Positions 1 through 8,199 of a DNA stretch of 37,566 nt are shown one piece after another. The stretch comes from JAVDCA01 sp036491235. GTDB lineage: Bacteria; Pseudomonadota; Alphaproteobacteria; Rhizobiales; Xanthobacteraceae. The first letter of the stretch is position 1. Every line of letters begins with the position of its first letter. The DNA lies in contig DASXCK010000230.1 of assembly GCA_036491235.1 (NCBI GenBank), positions 1 through 37,566 on the forward strand, in the 5' to 3' direction. The notes beneath the pieces are model-generated. The model saw only the letters and a program-made list of their open reading frames with translations. It made no database searches and was not told the origin of the DNA. The position numbers and the translations under genes are program-made.

Positions 1-548
1 TGATCGCGCTCGCGAAATCCGAGCCGGGCGTGCTGCGCTACGCCTCGGCCGGCGTCGGCACGCTGCCGCATATCGAGGGCGAGCTTTTGAAGGCGCGCGC
101 CGCGATCGACGTCCGCCACATCCCCTATCGTGGCGGCGGCCCGGCGCTCACCGGCCTCCTCGGCGGCGAGGTCAGCATCTTCTTCTCGGCGCTCACCCAG
201 ATGCTGCCCTATGTTCGCGACGGCCGCTTGCACGGGCTCGCGGTCACGAGCGATAAACGCAGCCCGCTTGCGCCCGAACTGCCGACCATGGAGGAAAGCG
301 GGTTCGACGGGTTCGTCACCGCCTCGATCAACTTCATCGTCGCGCCGCCGGGCACACCACCGGCGATCCGGCGGCAGGTGAGCGACGCGGTGGCCCGCGC
401 GCTGGCGAGCGATACGGTCAAGCAGGCTTTTGCGCGAATCGGCGCGACCGCGCGGCCGGCGACGCCCGAAGCGCTCGCGGCCTACGTGGCCGAACAGCAG
501 CGGCGCTGGGGCGAGATCGTCGCGGCCACGCACATCTCGCTCGATTGA
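1..548 (+). CDS. Bug-family tripartite tricarboxylate transporter substrate-binding protein, C-terminal part
   Basis: The open frame runs in from the left edge, so the N-terminus with its signal peptide is missing. The first visible residues, with the motif KSEPGVLRYASAGVGT, match the family signature that follows the first lobe of TctC/Bug periplasmic binding proteins. Further on come the HIPYRGGGPAL segment and the LAVTSDKRSPLAPELPT stretch, both typical of the ligand-binding cleft. Bug proteins bind carboxylates or aromatic acids in the periplasm and often act with TctAB-type permeases, none of which is visible here. The stop lies 18 bases before the ATG of the FAD monooxygenase, so the two are probably co-transcribed and the ligand may be that enzyme's substrate (inference). 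Confidence 0.9.
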   Translation, partial: IALAKSEPGVLRYASAGVGTLPHIEGELLKARAAIDVRHIPYRGGGPALTGLLGGEVSIFFSALTQMLPYVRDGRLHGLAVTSDKRSPLAPELPTMEESGFDGFVTASINFIVAPPGTPPAIRRQVSDAVARALASDTVKQAFARIGATARPATPEALAAYVAEQQRRWGEIVAATHISLD

Positions 549-566
549 CATCCTTTGGGGAAACGA

Positions 567-1772
567 ATGACGTCAAGCTGCAGGATCGCGATCATCGGCG
601 GCGGGCTCGCCGGGCTGGCGGCCGCGAACGCGCTGCGCACCTTCGGCATGGCGCCCGACGTGTTCGAAGCCGCGCCGGCGCTCGGCGAGATCGGCGCCGC
701 CGTCAATGCCAGCCCGCAAGCCGTGAAGGCGCTGCAAGCGATCGGCGTCGGCGGCGAGGTCGCGGCGGTCGGCTACAGCTCGCCCGGCATCTATACGCGC
801 AACATGCAGACCGGCGAATTCGTCGAATTCAACGACCGCATCAAGGCGGCGGCGCGCTACGGCGCGCCCTATTACACGTTCCACCGCGCCGATCTGCTCG
901 ACGCGCTCGCGCGCAAGCTGGATCACGGCGCCATCCATCTCGGGCATCGCCTGATCGGCATCGAGGAACGCGGCGAGCACGCCGTGCTCGCCTTCGCCAA
1001 CGGCGCACGGGTCGAGGCCGAGATCGTGATCGGCGCCGACGGCGTGCGCTCGGTCATCCGCCACGCGCTCTACGGCGACGACACGCCCACCTATACGGGA
1101 CAGATGGTCTGGCGTGCCCTGCTCAACGGCAGCGATGTCCCGCAGGATGTGCTGGCGCCGAGCGGCCACATCCAATGGGTCGGACCGGGCCGCCATTTGC
1201 TCGCCTATTACATCCGCGACCGCAAGCTCGTGAACATCGTCACGCAACAGGACACCGACAAGTGGGTCGAGGAAGGCTGGTCGACGCGCGGCGATCCCGA
1301 CGAGATGCGGGCGAGCTTTCCCAATCCCGAGCCGCACCTGGAAAAACTGCTGAGCCTGGTGACCGCCTGCTCGAAGTGGGGTCTGTTCACGCGGCCGCTG
1401 ACGCAGAACTGGGGCCGTGGCCGCATCGAGCTGATCGGCGATGCGGCGCACGCCATGCTGCCCAACGCCGGACAAGGCGCCTGCCAGGCGTTCGAGGACG
1501 CCTACATCCTGGCGCGCTGGATGTCGGCCTGCCGCGATCCCGCCGAGGCGTTTGCCAATTTCCGCAAGGTTCGCGTCCCGCGCGTGCACGGCGTGCAGCG
1601 GCTCTCGCTCTCCAACGCGCGCTTCAAGCACATGCGCGACGCCGCCGCGCAGAAGCAGTCGATCGCCGCCGGCACCGGCAGCGTGCACGGCAAGGCCGAC
1701 TGGGTATGGGGGTATGATCCGGTGGCCGACTGGGACAAGGCGCCGACGGTGCCCCCGGCCTATGCGGCATGA
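567..1772 (+). CDS. FAD-dependent aromatic-ring monooxygenase (salicylate / 3-hydroxybenzoate hydroxylase-like)
   Basis: This is a 401-residue group A flavoprotein monooxygenase. It has the N-terminal FAD-binding GGGLAGLA glycine motif near residues 10-17, the central DG motif (IGADGVRSVIR) that contacts FAD and NADPH, and the late GDAAHAMLPNAGQGACQAFED motif for the FAD ribityl chain. Family members hydroxylate a phenolic ring using NAD(P)H and O2. Salicylate 1-monooxygenase and 3-hydroxybenzoate 6-monooxygenase are the closest well-known types, but the substrate cannot be assigned from sequence. I chose the ATG at 567 because a GGGGAAA ribosome site lies just upstream and the FAD motif starts at the expected distance. 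Its stop overlaps or nearly abuts the next gene. Confidence 0.9.
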   Translation: MTSSCRIAIIGGGLAGLAAANALRTFGMAPDVFEAAPALGEIGAAVNASPQAVKALQAIGVGGEVAAVGYSSPGIYTRNMQTGEFVEFNDRIKAAARYGAPYYTFHRADLLDALARKLDHGAIHLGHRLIGIEERGEHAVLAFANGARVEAEIVIGADGVRSVIRHALYGDDTPTYTGQMVWRALLNGSDVPQDVLAPSGHIQWVGPGRHLLAYYIRDRKLVNIVTQQDTDKWVEEGWSTRGDPDEMRASFPNPEPHLEKLLSLVTACSKWGLFTRPLTQNWGRGRIELIGDAAHAMLPNAGQGACQAFEDAYILARWMSACRDPAEAFANFRKVRVPRVHGVQRLSLSNARFKHMRDAAAQKQSIAAGTGSVHGKADWVWGYDPVADWDKAPTVPPAYAA

Positions 1773-1819
1773 GGCCGGCCCGCGCCCGCACGCCGTCCAC
1801 CCCACGAATGGAGACCGCC

Positions 1820-2215
1820 ATGCCCAACGCCACAACACAGAACGCAACACAAACGGGAGCGCAGGGGCTGACGGACGCCGTGCAGCTTTATCTCGACCTG
1901 ATGTACGACGGGGACGTCGGCAAATTCGACCACGTGTTCGGTGCGACCTCGCAGCTGCACGGCTTCCGCGACGGCAAGATGACGTGCTGGCCGGCCGCGC
2001 AATACAAGGAGGTCCTCGCCGGCCGCCAGTCCCCGAAGGCGCTCGGCGCGCCCCGGGAGGAGCAGATCCTGCTCCTCGATTTCGCCTCGCCCACCCAGGC
2101 GCTCGCCAAGGTGCGCGTGCGGATCAACGACATGGTGTTCGTCGACTATCTCTCGTACCACAAGATCGACGGCGGCTGGCTGATCACGTCGAAGGCGTAT
2201 CACCGCGAGAGCTAG
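1820..2215 (+). CDS. NTF2-like protein (putative lumazine-binding family)
   Basis: A 131-residue protein resembling the Lumazine_bd_2 / SnoaL-like NTF2 fold: an N-terminal helix (DAVQLYLDLMYDGDVGKFD), a middle region with a conserved FRDGKM turn, then beta strands ending in YHKIDGGWLITSKAYH. Small proteins of this type often accompany oxidative catabolic enzymes, but most have no known reaction. The ATG at 1820 is preferred over upstream in-frame starts (1769, overlapping the previous stop, and 1808) because GGAG lies six bases before it. It probably forms the third gene of the cluster that begins with the Bug protein. Confidence 0.75.
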   Translation: MPNATTQNATQTGAQGLTDAVQLYLDLMYDGDVGKFDHVFGATSQLHGFRDGKMTCWPAAQYKEVLAGRQSPKALGAPREEQILLLDFASPTQALAKVRVRINDMVFVDYLSYHKIDGGWLITSKAYHRES

Positions 2216-2376
2216 CGAACCCGGCCCGGTGCGGCACTCTGGTCTTGGGACGCCATTGCGTCATACTGTCTACCGGCGAAAGTCGGGCCGCGTGAAACCA
2301 ATATGGCCCGCAATTGTTCTACCCGCGGGGCGATCCAATACCATCGGAGCGCCTTCGCATTAATCACGCTGATATT

Positions 2377-3351
2377 GTGAAAACCGCCCTGGGCCACCTC
2401 CTCCATCGGCGCGGCGCCACCACCACGGCGACCCGCGCGGATCTTGCATTTGTCCGGCGCACCCTCGTCCGGGCGGCACTGATCACGCTCGCCGCCGCCG
2501 CTCTCGCGGGCTGTTCCGGCGGCGTGCTGGAGCCGAAAGGGCCGATCGGCGGCGCCAACGCGCTCATCCTGCTCGACGCCGTCGGAATCATGAGCGTGAT
2601 CGTGGTGCCGACGATCGTGGCGACGTTCGTCTTCGCGTGGTGGTACCGCGCCGACAATCCGCGCGCGCGGCGCCGGCCGGACTTCGTCCATTCGGGGCAG
2701 ATCGAGCTTCTGGTCTGGACCATCCCGATCCTCGTCATCATGTTTCTCGGCGGCGTCATCTGGGTCGGATCGCACCAGCTCGATCCGTTTCGGCCGATCG
2801 CCGCAAAGGCCGAGACCAAGCCGATCGAAATCCAGGTCGTCTCGCTCGATTGGAAGTGGCTGTTCGTCTACCCGGACGAGGGTATCGCCAGCGTGAACGA
2901 GATCGTCGTGCCCACCGGCACACCGGTGCACTTCTCGATCACGTCGGGCAGCGTGATGAACATGTTCTTCGTGCCGCAGCTCGGCAGCATGATCGCCGCC
3001 ATGAACGGCATGGTGACGCAGCTCAATCTGCAGGCGGACCATCCAGGCGACTACTACGGCCAGTCGGCGCAATACAGCGGCGACGGATTTTCCGGCATGC
3101 ATTTCCTGATGCGCGCGGTGCCGCAGGACGCGTTCGCGCGCTGGGTCGCGGCCGCGCGCGCGAGCGGCCCCGCACTCGATCGCGCCGGCTATGCGGCGCT
3201 CGCCCAGCAGAGCCAGAACGTGAAGCCGTTCACCTATCGCTCGATCGACCCGAATATCTTTCACGACATCGCGAGCCTCGCGATCGCGTCGGGGCCCGGC
3301 CCGGGCGCGAGCAACGCGCTGCGCCAGGTAAGGCCGAGAGGAGGCGAGTGA
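2377..3351 (+). CDS. cyoA: Cytochrome bo3 ubiquinol oxidase subunit II
   Basis: Subunit II of a quinol-oxidising heme-copper oxidase in the inner membrane. A lipoprotein signal ends in LAGC, followed by two membrane helices (around DAVGIMSVIVVPTIV and WTIPILVIMFLGGVIW) and a periplasmic cupredoxin domain with WKWLFVYP. The CuA ligands of cytochrome c oxidases are absent: the equivalent region reads NMFFVPQLGSMIAAMNGM and SGDGFSGMHF, as in CyoA. The start is uncertain. There is no ATG with a ribosome site; GTG at 2377 and TTG at 2314 are the in-frame options, and both give a long leader before the lipobox. The stop overlaps the cyoB ATG by one base. First gene of cyoABCD. Confidence 0.9.
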   Translation: MKTALGHLLHRRGATTTATRADLAFVRRTLVRAALITLAAAALAGCSGGVLEPKGPIGGANALILLDAVGIMSVIVVPTIVATFVFAWWYRADNPRARRRPDFVHSGQIELLVWTIPILVIMFLGGVIWVGSHQLDPFRPIAAKAETKPIEIQVVSLDWKWLFVYPDEGIASVNEIVVPTGTPVHFSITSGSVMNMFFVPQLGSMIAAMNGMVTQLNLQADHPGDYYGQSAQYSGDGFSGMHFLMRAVPQDAFARWVAAARASGPALDRAGYAALAQQSQNVKPFTYRSIDPNIFHDIASLAIASGPGPGASNALRQVRPRGGE

Positions 3352-5360
3352 TGTTCGGCAAGCTCACCTGGGACGCCATCCCGTGGGACCAGCCGATCCC
3401 GCTGGTCGCCGGCGCGATGGTGTTCGCGGCGCTCTTCGCCGTCATCATCTGGGTAATCGTGAAGGGTCACCTGCCCTATCTGTGGCACGAGTGGATCACC
3501 AGCGTCGACCACAAGCGCATCGGCGTGATGTACGTGATCCTGGGTCTCCTCATGCTGCTGCGCGGCTTCGTCGACGCCCTGATGATGCGTTCGCAGCAGG
3601 CGGTCGCGTTCCACGCCGCCGGATACCTGCCGCCCGAGCACTACGACCAGGTGTTCTCGGCGCACGGCACCATCATGATCTTCTTCGCCGCGATGCCGCT
3701 GATCATCGGGCTGATGAATTTCGCCGTGCCGCTGCAACTCGGCGTGCGCGACGTCGCCTTCCCGACGCTCAATTCGACGAGCTTCTGGCTCACCGCCACC
3801 GGCGCGCTCCTCGTCAACGTCTCGCTCGTGGTCGGCGAGTTCGCGCGCACCGGCTGGCTCCCCTACCCGCCGTTGTCGGAATTGAGATACTCGCCCGGCG
3901 TCGGCGTCGACTACTACAACTGGTCGCTGCTCATCTCGGGCGTCGGCACGCTGATGACCGGCATCAACTTCGTCACCACGATCCTCAAGATCCGCGCGCC
4001 CGGCATGAGCTACCTGCGCATGTCGATGTTCTGCTGGACCTCGCTCGCCGCAAACCTCCTGATCGTCGCCGCCTTCCCGATCCTCACCGCAACGCTCGCG
4101 ATGCTCACCCTCGACCGCTACCTCGGCTTCCATTTCTTCACCAATGACGGCGGCGGCAACATGATGATGTTCATCAACCTGATCTGGGCCTGGGGCCATC
4201 CCGAGGTCTACATCCTGGTGCTGCCTGCCTTCGGCATCTTCTCGGAGGTGATCTCGACCTTCTCGGGCAAGCCGCTGTTCGGCTATCGCTCGATGGTCGC
4301 CGCCACCATGTTCATCTGCATCGTCTCGTTCATGGTGTGGCTGCATCATTTCTTCACCATGGGCTCGGGCGGCGACGTCAACGCGGTGTTCGGCATCGCA
4401 ACCAGCGTCATCGCGGTCGGCACCGGCGTGAAGATCTACAACTGGCTGTTCACCATGTACGGCGGCCGCATCCGCTATGCGACGCCGATGCTGTGGTCGG
4501 TCGGCTTCATCGTGACGTTCGTCATCGGCGGCATGACGGGCGTGCTGCTGGCGGTGCCGCCCGCCGACTTCCAGCTGCACAACAGCCTCTTTCTGGTCGC
4601 CCACTTCCACAACGTCATCATCGGCGGCGTGGTGTTCGCGGCCTATGCGGGCATCACCTACTGGTTCCCCAAGGCGTTCGGCTTCCGCCTGCACGAGGGC
4701 TGGGGCAAGGCGGTGTTCTGGCTTTCGCTCATCGGCTTCTACGCGGTGTTCTTCCCGCTCTATGGCGCGGGCCTCCTCGGCATGACGCGGCGTCTGCAGC
4801 ATTACGACGTCGCGCTGTGGCATCCGTGGGTGCTCGCCGCCGGAGCGGGCATCCTGTTCTCCGTCGCGGCCGCGATCGCCCAGGTGATCCAGCTTGTGGT
4901 CAGCATCCGCCGCCGCAACGAGCTGCGCGACGAGCTCGGCGATCCCTGGGACGGCCGTTCGCTCGAATGGGCGACCATGTCGCCGCCCCCCACCTTCAAC
5001 TTCGCGGTGCTGCCGAACGTGCGCGGCGAGGAGCCCTATTGGGAGATGAAGCGCCACGCCATCGACGCGCAGGAAATGACCGCCGAGCCGCGCTATCAGC
5101 CGATCGAGATGCCGCGCAACAGCCCCACCGGCTTCATTACGGCCTTCTTCTCGACGATCACCGGCTTCGCGTTGATCTGGCACATCTGGTGGCTGGTCGC
5201 CGTCGGCCTCGTCGCCGCCTATGCGGTGTTCGTCTGGTTCGCGTGGCGCGACGTCGAGGAATACGTCATCCCGGCCGACGAGGTCGCCCGCGTCGATCGC
5301 GAGCGCCGCCGCCCGCGCGAGCGCTGGCTCGAACGCTACGCGTCAGGCAGGCCCGCATGA
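3351..5360 (+). CDS. cyoB: Cytochrome bo3 ubiquinol oxidase subunit I
   Basis: The 669-residue catalytic subunit reduces O2 to water at a heme o3-CuB centre and pumps protons. It aligns by eye with E. coli CyoB (663 residues) with almost no gaps. Visible ligands are His105 and His420 for the low-spin heme, His418 for the high-spin heme, and His283, His332 and His333 for CuB, with Tyr287 in WGHPEVY. The quinol-site residues Arg71, Asp75, His97 and Gln100 are conserved, which confirms ubiquinol rather than cytochrome c as donor. The gene overlaps cyoA by one base and cyoC by four (ATGA), so translation is probably coupled. Confidence 0.98.
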   Translation: MFGKLTWDAIPWDQPIPLVAGAMVFAALFAVIIWVIVKGHLPYLWHEWITSVDHKRIGVMYVILGLLMLLRGFVDALMMRSQQAVAFHAAGYLPPEHYDQVFSAHGTIMIFFAAMPLIIGLMNFAVPLQLGVRDVAFPTLNSTSFWLTATGALLVNVSLVVGEFARTGWLPYPPLSELRYSPGVGVDYYNWSLLISGVGTLMTGINFVTTILKIRAPGMSYLRMSMFCWTSLAANLLIVAAFPILTATLAMLTLDRYLGFHFFTNDGGGNMMMFINLIWAWGHPEVYILVLPAFGIFSEVISTFSGKPLFGYRSMVAATMFICIVSFMVWLHHFFTMGSGGDVNAVFGIATSVIAVGTGVKIYNWLFTMYGGRIRYATPMLWSVGFIVTFVIGGMTGVLLAVPPADFQLHNSLFLVAHFHNVIIGGVVFAAYAGITYWFPKAFGFRLHEGWGKAVFWLSLIGFYAVFFPLYGAGLLGMTRRLQHYDVALWHPWVLAAGAGILFSVAAAIAQVIQLVVSIRRRNELRDELGDPWDGRSLEWATMSPPPTFNFAVLPNVRGEEPYWEMKRHAIDAQEMTAEPRYQPIEMPRNSPTGFITAFFSTITGFALIWHIWWLVAVGLVAAYAVFVWFAWRDVEEYVIPADEVARVDRERRRPRERWLERYASGRPA

Positions 5361-6037
5361 CGCACGTCGACGCCTTCACGCCGACCTACCGGCCCGGCTC
5401 CGATCCCTACCATCTCGGCCACGGCTCCCGCGAGGCGCATCACGGCGCGCGCGGCCATGGCGAGGGCGGGCCCGCATCGAAGCGGGTGATCGTCGGCTAC
5501 GGCTTCTGGATCTTCCTGCTCAGCGACATCGTGATGTTCTCGGCGTTCTTCGCGGCGCACGCGGTACTGCAGACCGCGACCGCCGGCGGGCCGAGCGGCC
5601 GTGACCTGTTCGATCCGACCAGCATCGCGCTCGAAACGGCGTGCCTGCTGCTCTCGAGCTTCACCTGCGGCATGTCCGCGGTCGCGACCGGCGCGCGCAA
5701 CCAGCTATGGACGCAATTTTTCCTCGCCGTCACCGGTCTGCTCGGCGCCGCTTTCCTCGTGCTCGAGGCGCATGACTTCGCCGGCATGATCGCGGCCGGC
5801 GCCGGACCGCAGCGCAGCGCGTTCCTCTCCTCCTTCTTTGCGCTGGTCGGCTGCCACGGGCTGCACGTCACGGCCGGCCTGCTCTGGCTCGGCACCATGA
5901 TGGCGCAGGTCTACGTCAAGGGATTTCGGCCGAACATCCTGCGCCGGCTGCTCTGCTTCAACCTGTTCTGGCACGTGCTCGACATCATCTGGATCGCCCT
6001 GTTCACCATGGTTTACCTGATCGGAGAAGGCCGATGA
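5357..6037 (+). CDS. cyoC: Cytochrome bo3 ubiquinol oxidase subunit III
   Basis: A 226-residue subunit III of the quinol oxidase with five predicted membrane helices, starting at GYGFWIFLLSDIVMF and ending at WHVLDIIWIALFTMVYLIG. The conserved Glu of the LEAHDF segment and the GCHGLHV motif are present. It is longer than E. coli CyoC (204 residues) because of a hydrophilic N-terminus rich in histidine and glycine (residues about 19-38), which is unusual and could bind metal, though this is speculation. The ATG overlaps the cyoB stop and the gene's own stop overlaps the cyoD ATG, both as ATGA. Confidence 0.96.
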   Translation: MTHVDAFTPTYRPGSDPYHLGHGSREAHHGARGHGEGGPASKRVIVGYGFWIFLLSDIVMFSAFFAAHAVLQTATAGGPSGRDLFDPTSIALETACLLLSSFTCGMSAVATGARNQLWTQFFLAVTGLLGAAFLVLEAHDFAGMIAAGAGPQRSAFLSSFFALVGCHGLHVTAGLLWLGTMMAQVYVKGFRPNILRRLLCFNLFWHVLDIIWIALFTMVYLIGEGR

Positions 6038-6459
6038 TCGAGGAAAGTCAGGTGCTCGATGAAATGCGCGACGAGGACGATATCGCGCCCGGCATCAGCG
6101 AGGCGGCCGGTTACAGCATCCGCGAAGCGATCTGGACCTACGCGATCGGCTTCGCGCTCGCGGTCCTCCTCACCATCGCGTCGTTTGCCACGGTAAAGAC
6201 GCCGCTGATCTGGGGACCCGGCATCGCCGTAATGCTCGGCGTGCTCGCCGTCGCCCAGATGGGCGTGCATCTCGTCTTCTTCCTGCACATGACCAGCGAC
6301 CCGGACAACACCAACAACGCGCTCGCGCTCGCGTTCGGGGTGCTGATCGTGCTGCTCGTGGTGTTCGGCTCGCTGTGGATCATGGGCTATCTCCACGACC
6401 GCGTCATGCCGACCGGCGAGATGCAGCAGCGCATGATGCAAATGCGAAGAGGGATGTGA
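6034..6459 (+). CDS. cyoD: Cytochrome bo3 ubiquinol oxidase subunit IV
   Basis: A 141-residue small membrane subunit with three helices, with the family signature GVHLVFFLHM between helices two and three. It assists assembly of the CuB centre in the E. coli enzyme. It is longer than E. coli CyoD (109 residues), with an acidic N-terminal extension and a methionine-rich tail (EMQQRMMQMRRGM). It is the last gene of the operon: the heme O synthase gene cyoE that often follows is absent, and the next gene is convergent after only 15 bases. I see no clear terminator hairpin in that gap. Confidence 0.93.
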   Translation: MIEESQVLDEMRDEDDIAPGISEAAGYSIREAIWTYAIGFALAVLLTIASFATVKTPLIWGPGIAVMLGVLAVAQMGVHLVFFLHMTSDPDNTNNALALAFGVLIVLLVVFGSLWIMGYLHDRVMPTGEMQQRMMQMRRGM

Positions 6460-6474
6460 TGGGGGGGCGCAAGC

Positions 6475-6999
6475 TCAGCGCGCCGTCCGCTTCGCCTTCA
6501 TGACCCGCAGCCGCTCGAGGCTTTCGGCGGACCACATTGCCGGCAAGTCATAAAACTCCGGCACCGCCTTCGCGTCCGGCGGCAGCGTCACCCACGGCTG
6601 CTTCGTCGACGTAAAAATGTGGATGTCGGGCGGGCATCGATCGGGATCGTCCAGCGTGCCGACGCGCACGAAGCGGATCGCCTCGCCGGCCTGCGGATAA
6701 TTGCTCCAAACCGCGACCCGGCAGGCCGGACAGCGGGCGATGCGCTGACCACGTCCGCTTGCCGAAGGCGTCACCACGATCTCGGGCTCGCCCGCGGTGT
6801 GCACGACGCGCTCGGCCTCGTACATCGCGTTGAGCGCATGCGCGCTGCCGGTCTCGCGCTGGCACCAGCGGCAATGGCAGGCATGGACGATCAAAGGTGT
6901 TCCGGTCAGCCGGTAGCAGATCTGCCGGCACGTGCACCCGCCCTCCATGGTCATCTCCATTGGACCAGCCTCGTTTTTGGGAGCGGGATCCGGCGTCAC
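6475..6999 (-). CDS. GFA-family zinc protein (glutathione-dependent formaldehyde-activating enzyme-like)
   Basis: A 174-residue protein with the GFA fold. Cysteines are placed as in the family: Cys22-x-Cys24 after GG, then Cys41-His-Cys43-x-x-Cys46, then Cys89-x-x-Cys92 in RCPACR. The founding member Gfa was described as S-(hydroxymethyl)glutathione synthase, but most homologues have no proven activity, so the name is by family only. The GTG at 6999 overlaps the stop of the aldo/keto reductase (GTGA) with GGGGAGG just upstream. An ATG at 6960 with GAGG upstream is an alternative and would remove a non-conserved leader. Co-transcribed with the reductase. Confidence 0.85.
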   Translation of the reverse strand: MTPDPAPKNEAGPMEMTMEGGCTCRQICYRLTGTPLIVHACHCRWCQRETGSAHALNAMYEAERVVHTAGEPEIVVTPSASGRGQRIARCPACRVAVWSNYPQAGEAIRFVRVGTLDDPDRCPPDIHIFTSTKQPWVTLPPDAKAVPEFYDLPAMWSAESLERLRVMKAKRTAR

Positions 7000-7994
7000 C
7001 GCGCCTCCCCGGCAAATCCCTGTCGCAGCGCCATGAGCCGATCGAGCGCCTCGCGCGGCAGCGGGCCTTTGCGCACCGCCGCGAGCGAATCCTCGAACTG
7101 CTGCGGCGTCGCGGTGCCGACCAGGATGGCGCCCATCGCGGGATGCGAAATGGCAAAGCGCGTCGCGGCCTCGGTGAGGCTTGCGGCAAAGCCCTCGGTC
7201 ACCAGCGGCAACAACCGGCGGGCGCGCGCGATGTCGGCATCGTAACGCATCGCCGAACCGATCGGCTCGGGCGGCGGGCTCGCGATCGGGTGGCGCTCGG
7301 CCGAGCCGGACAGCGCGCCGCCCGCCAGCACGCGGATGCCGACCACCCCGACGCCCGCGGCCTGCGTGCGGTCGAACAGGCGGCCGTAGTCCTGCGCCGG
7401 ATAGCGCGCCGGCAGCGTCACGGCGGCGGACGGGTTGAGCATGTTGTAGACGATCTGGGCGCTGTCGAAGACGCGCGCGTCAATCACCTTGTGCAGCGCC
7501 GACGTGTCGCCCACCCCGGTGAGGCCGAGAAAGCGGATCTTGCCCTGCCGGCGCGCCCGCTCGAAGGCCGGAACCACCTCGCCGAGCATCTGCTCGACGG
7601 TGAGCGCGAGGCCCCCGCCCGCCTCGGTGATGGCGTTGTGGAAATGGAATATGTCGACCCTGTCGAGCAGCAGGCGCTTGAGGCTTGCGTCGAGGGAGGC
7701 GGCGATCGCCTCGCCGATGCGCCCGATGTCGGCGGATTGCAGGCGGACCTTGGTGCCGACCACCGCATTCGCGGGCTTGAGCGTCCGCAGAATACGGCCG
7801 AGGTTCTGCTCCGACGCCCCCTCGCCGTACTGCCAGGCCGTGTCGAAATAATTCACGCCCGCCTCCAAGGCCCGCGCGATGGCGCGCTCCTGGTCGGCCG
7901 GGTCGCCGCGCACCATCAGCCCGCCGACCGCGCCGCAGCCAAAGCCGAGAACCGAGAGCCGCAAGCCGCTGCGGCCGAAGACACGCATTTCCAT
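6996..7994 (-). CDS. Aldo/keto reductase
   Basis: A 332-residue (beta/alpha)8 NADPH-dependent oxidoreductase. The catalytic tetrad can be read as Asp51 and Tyr56 (FDTAWQYGEG), Lys82 (VVGTKV) and His119 (DIFHFHN). The N-terminus MRVFGRSGLRLSVLGFGCGAVGG is the usual first strand. It likely reduces a carbonyl compound in the cytoplasm; the substrate is unknown. The ATG at 7994 follows an AGGGGGAA site about ten bases away; ATG 7988 is possible. It overlaps the GFA-type gene downstream, so the pair may act on a common aldehyde (inference). Confidence 0.9.
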   Translation of the reverse strand: MEMRVFGRSGLRLSVLGFGCGAVGGLMVRGDPADQERAIARALEAGVNYFDTAWQYGEGASEQNLGRILRTLKPANAVVGTKVRLQSADIGRIGEAIAASLDASLKRLLLDRVDIFHFHNAITEAGGGLALTVEQMLGEVVPAFERARRQGKIRFLGLTGVGDTSALHKVIDARVFDSAQIVYNMLNPSAAVTLPARYPAQDYGRLFDRTQAAGVGVVGIRVLAGGALSGSAERHPIASPPPEPIGSAMRYDADIARARRLLPLVTEGFAASLTEAATRFAISHPAMGAILVGTATPQQFEDSLAAVRKGPLPREALDRLMALRQGFAGEAR

Positions 7995-8199
7995 CAATCT
8001 TGTTCCCCCTACGCACACGTCACGGCCCGCCAGCGCCGATGCGGCGTCGCGACGCGCGACTTAACCCGTACCGCGACACTACAACAACCCGCATCGATGC
8101 CGGTACCTGACGCCGCAGCGCCGCGCGGATTTCCAACCGGTGGTCGGCAAGCTACGATGGCGTTTTGCGAATGATCGGCAAGCCGGTCGGGAGTGGATG

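Noticed and set aside
2314..2376. TTG start of cyoA
   Set aside because: No ribosome site precedes it and it would add 21 non-conserved residues before an already long leader. It cannot be fully excluded because the GTG at 2377 is also weak.
3261..5183. A 640-codon minus-strand frame opposite cyoB
   Set aside because: cyoB is certain on the other strand; the antisense product is charged low-complexity sequence.
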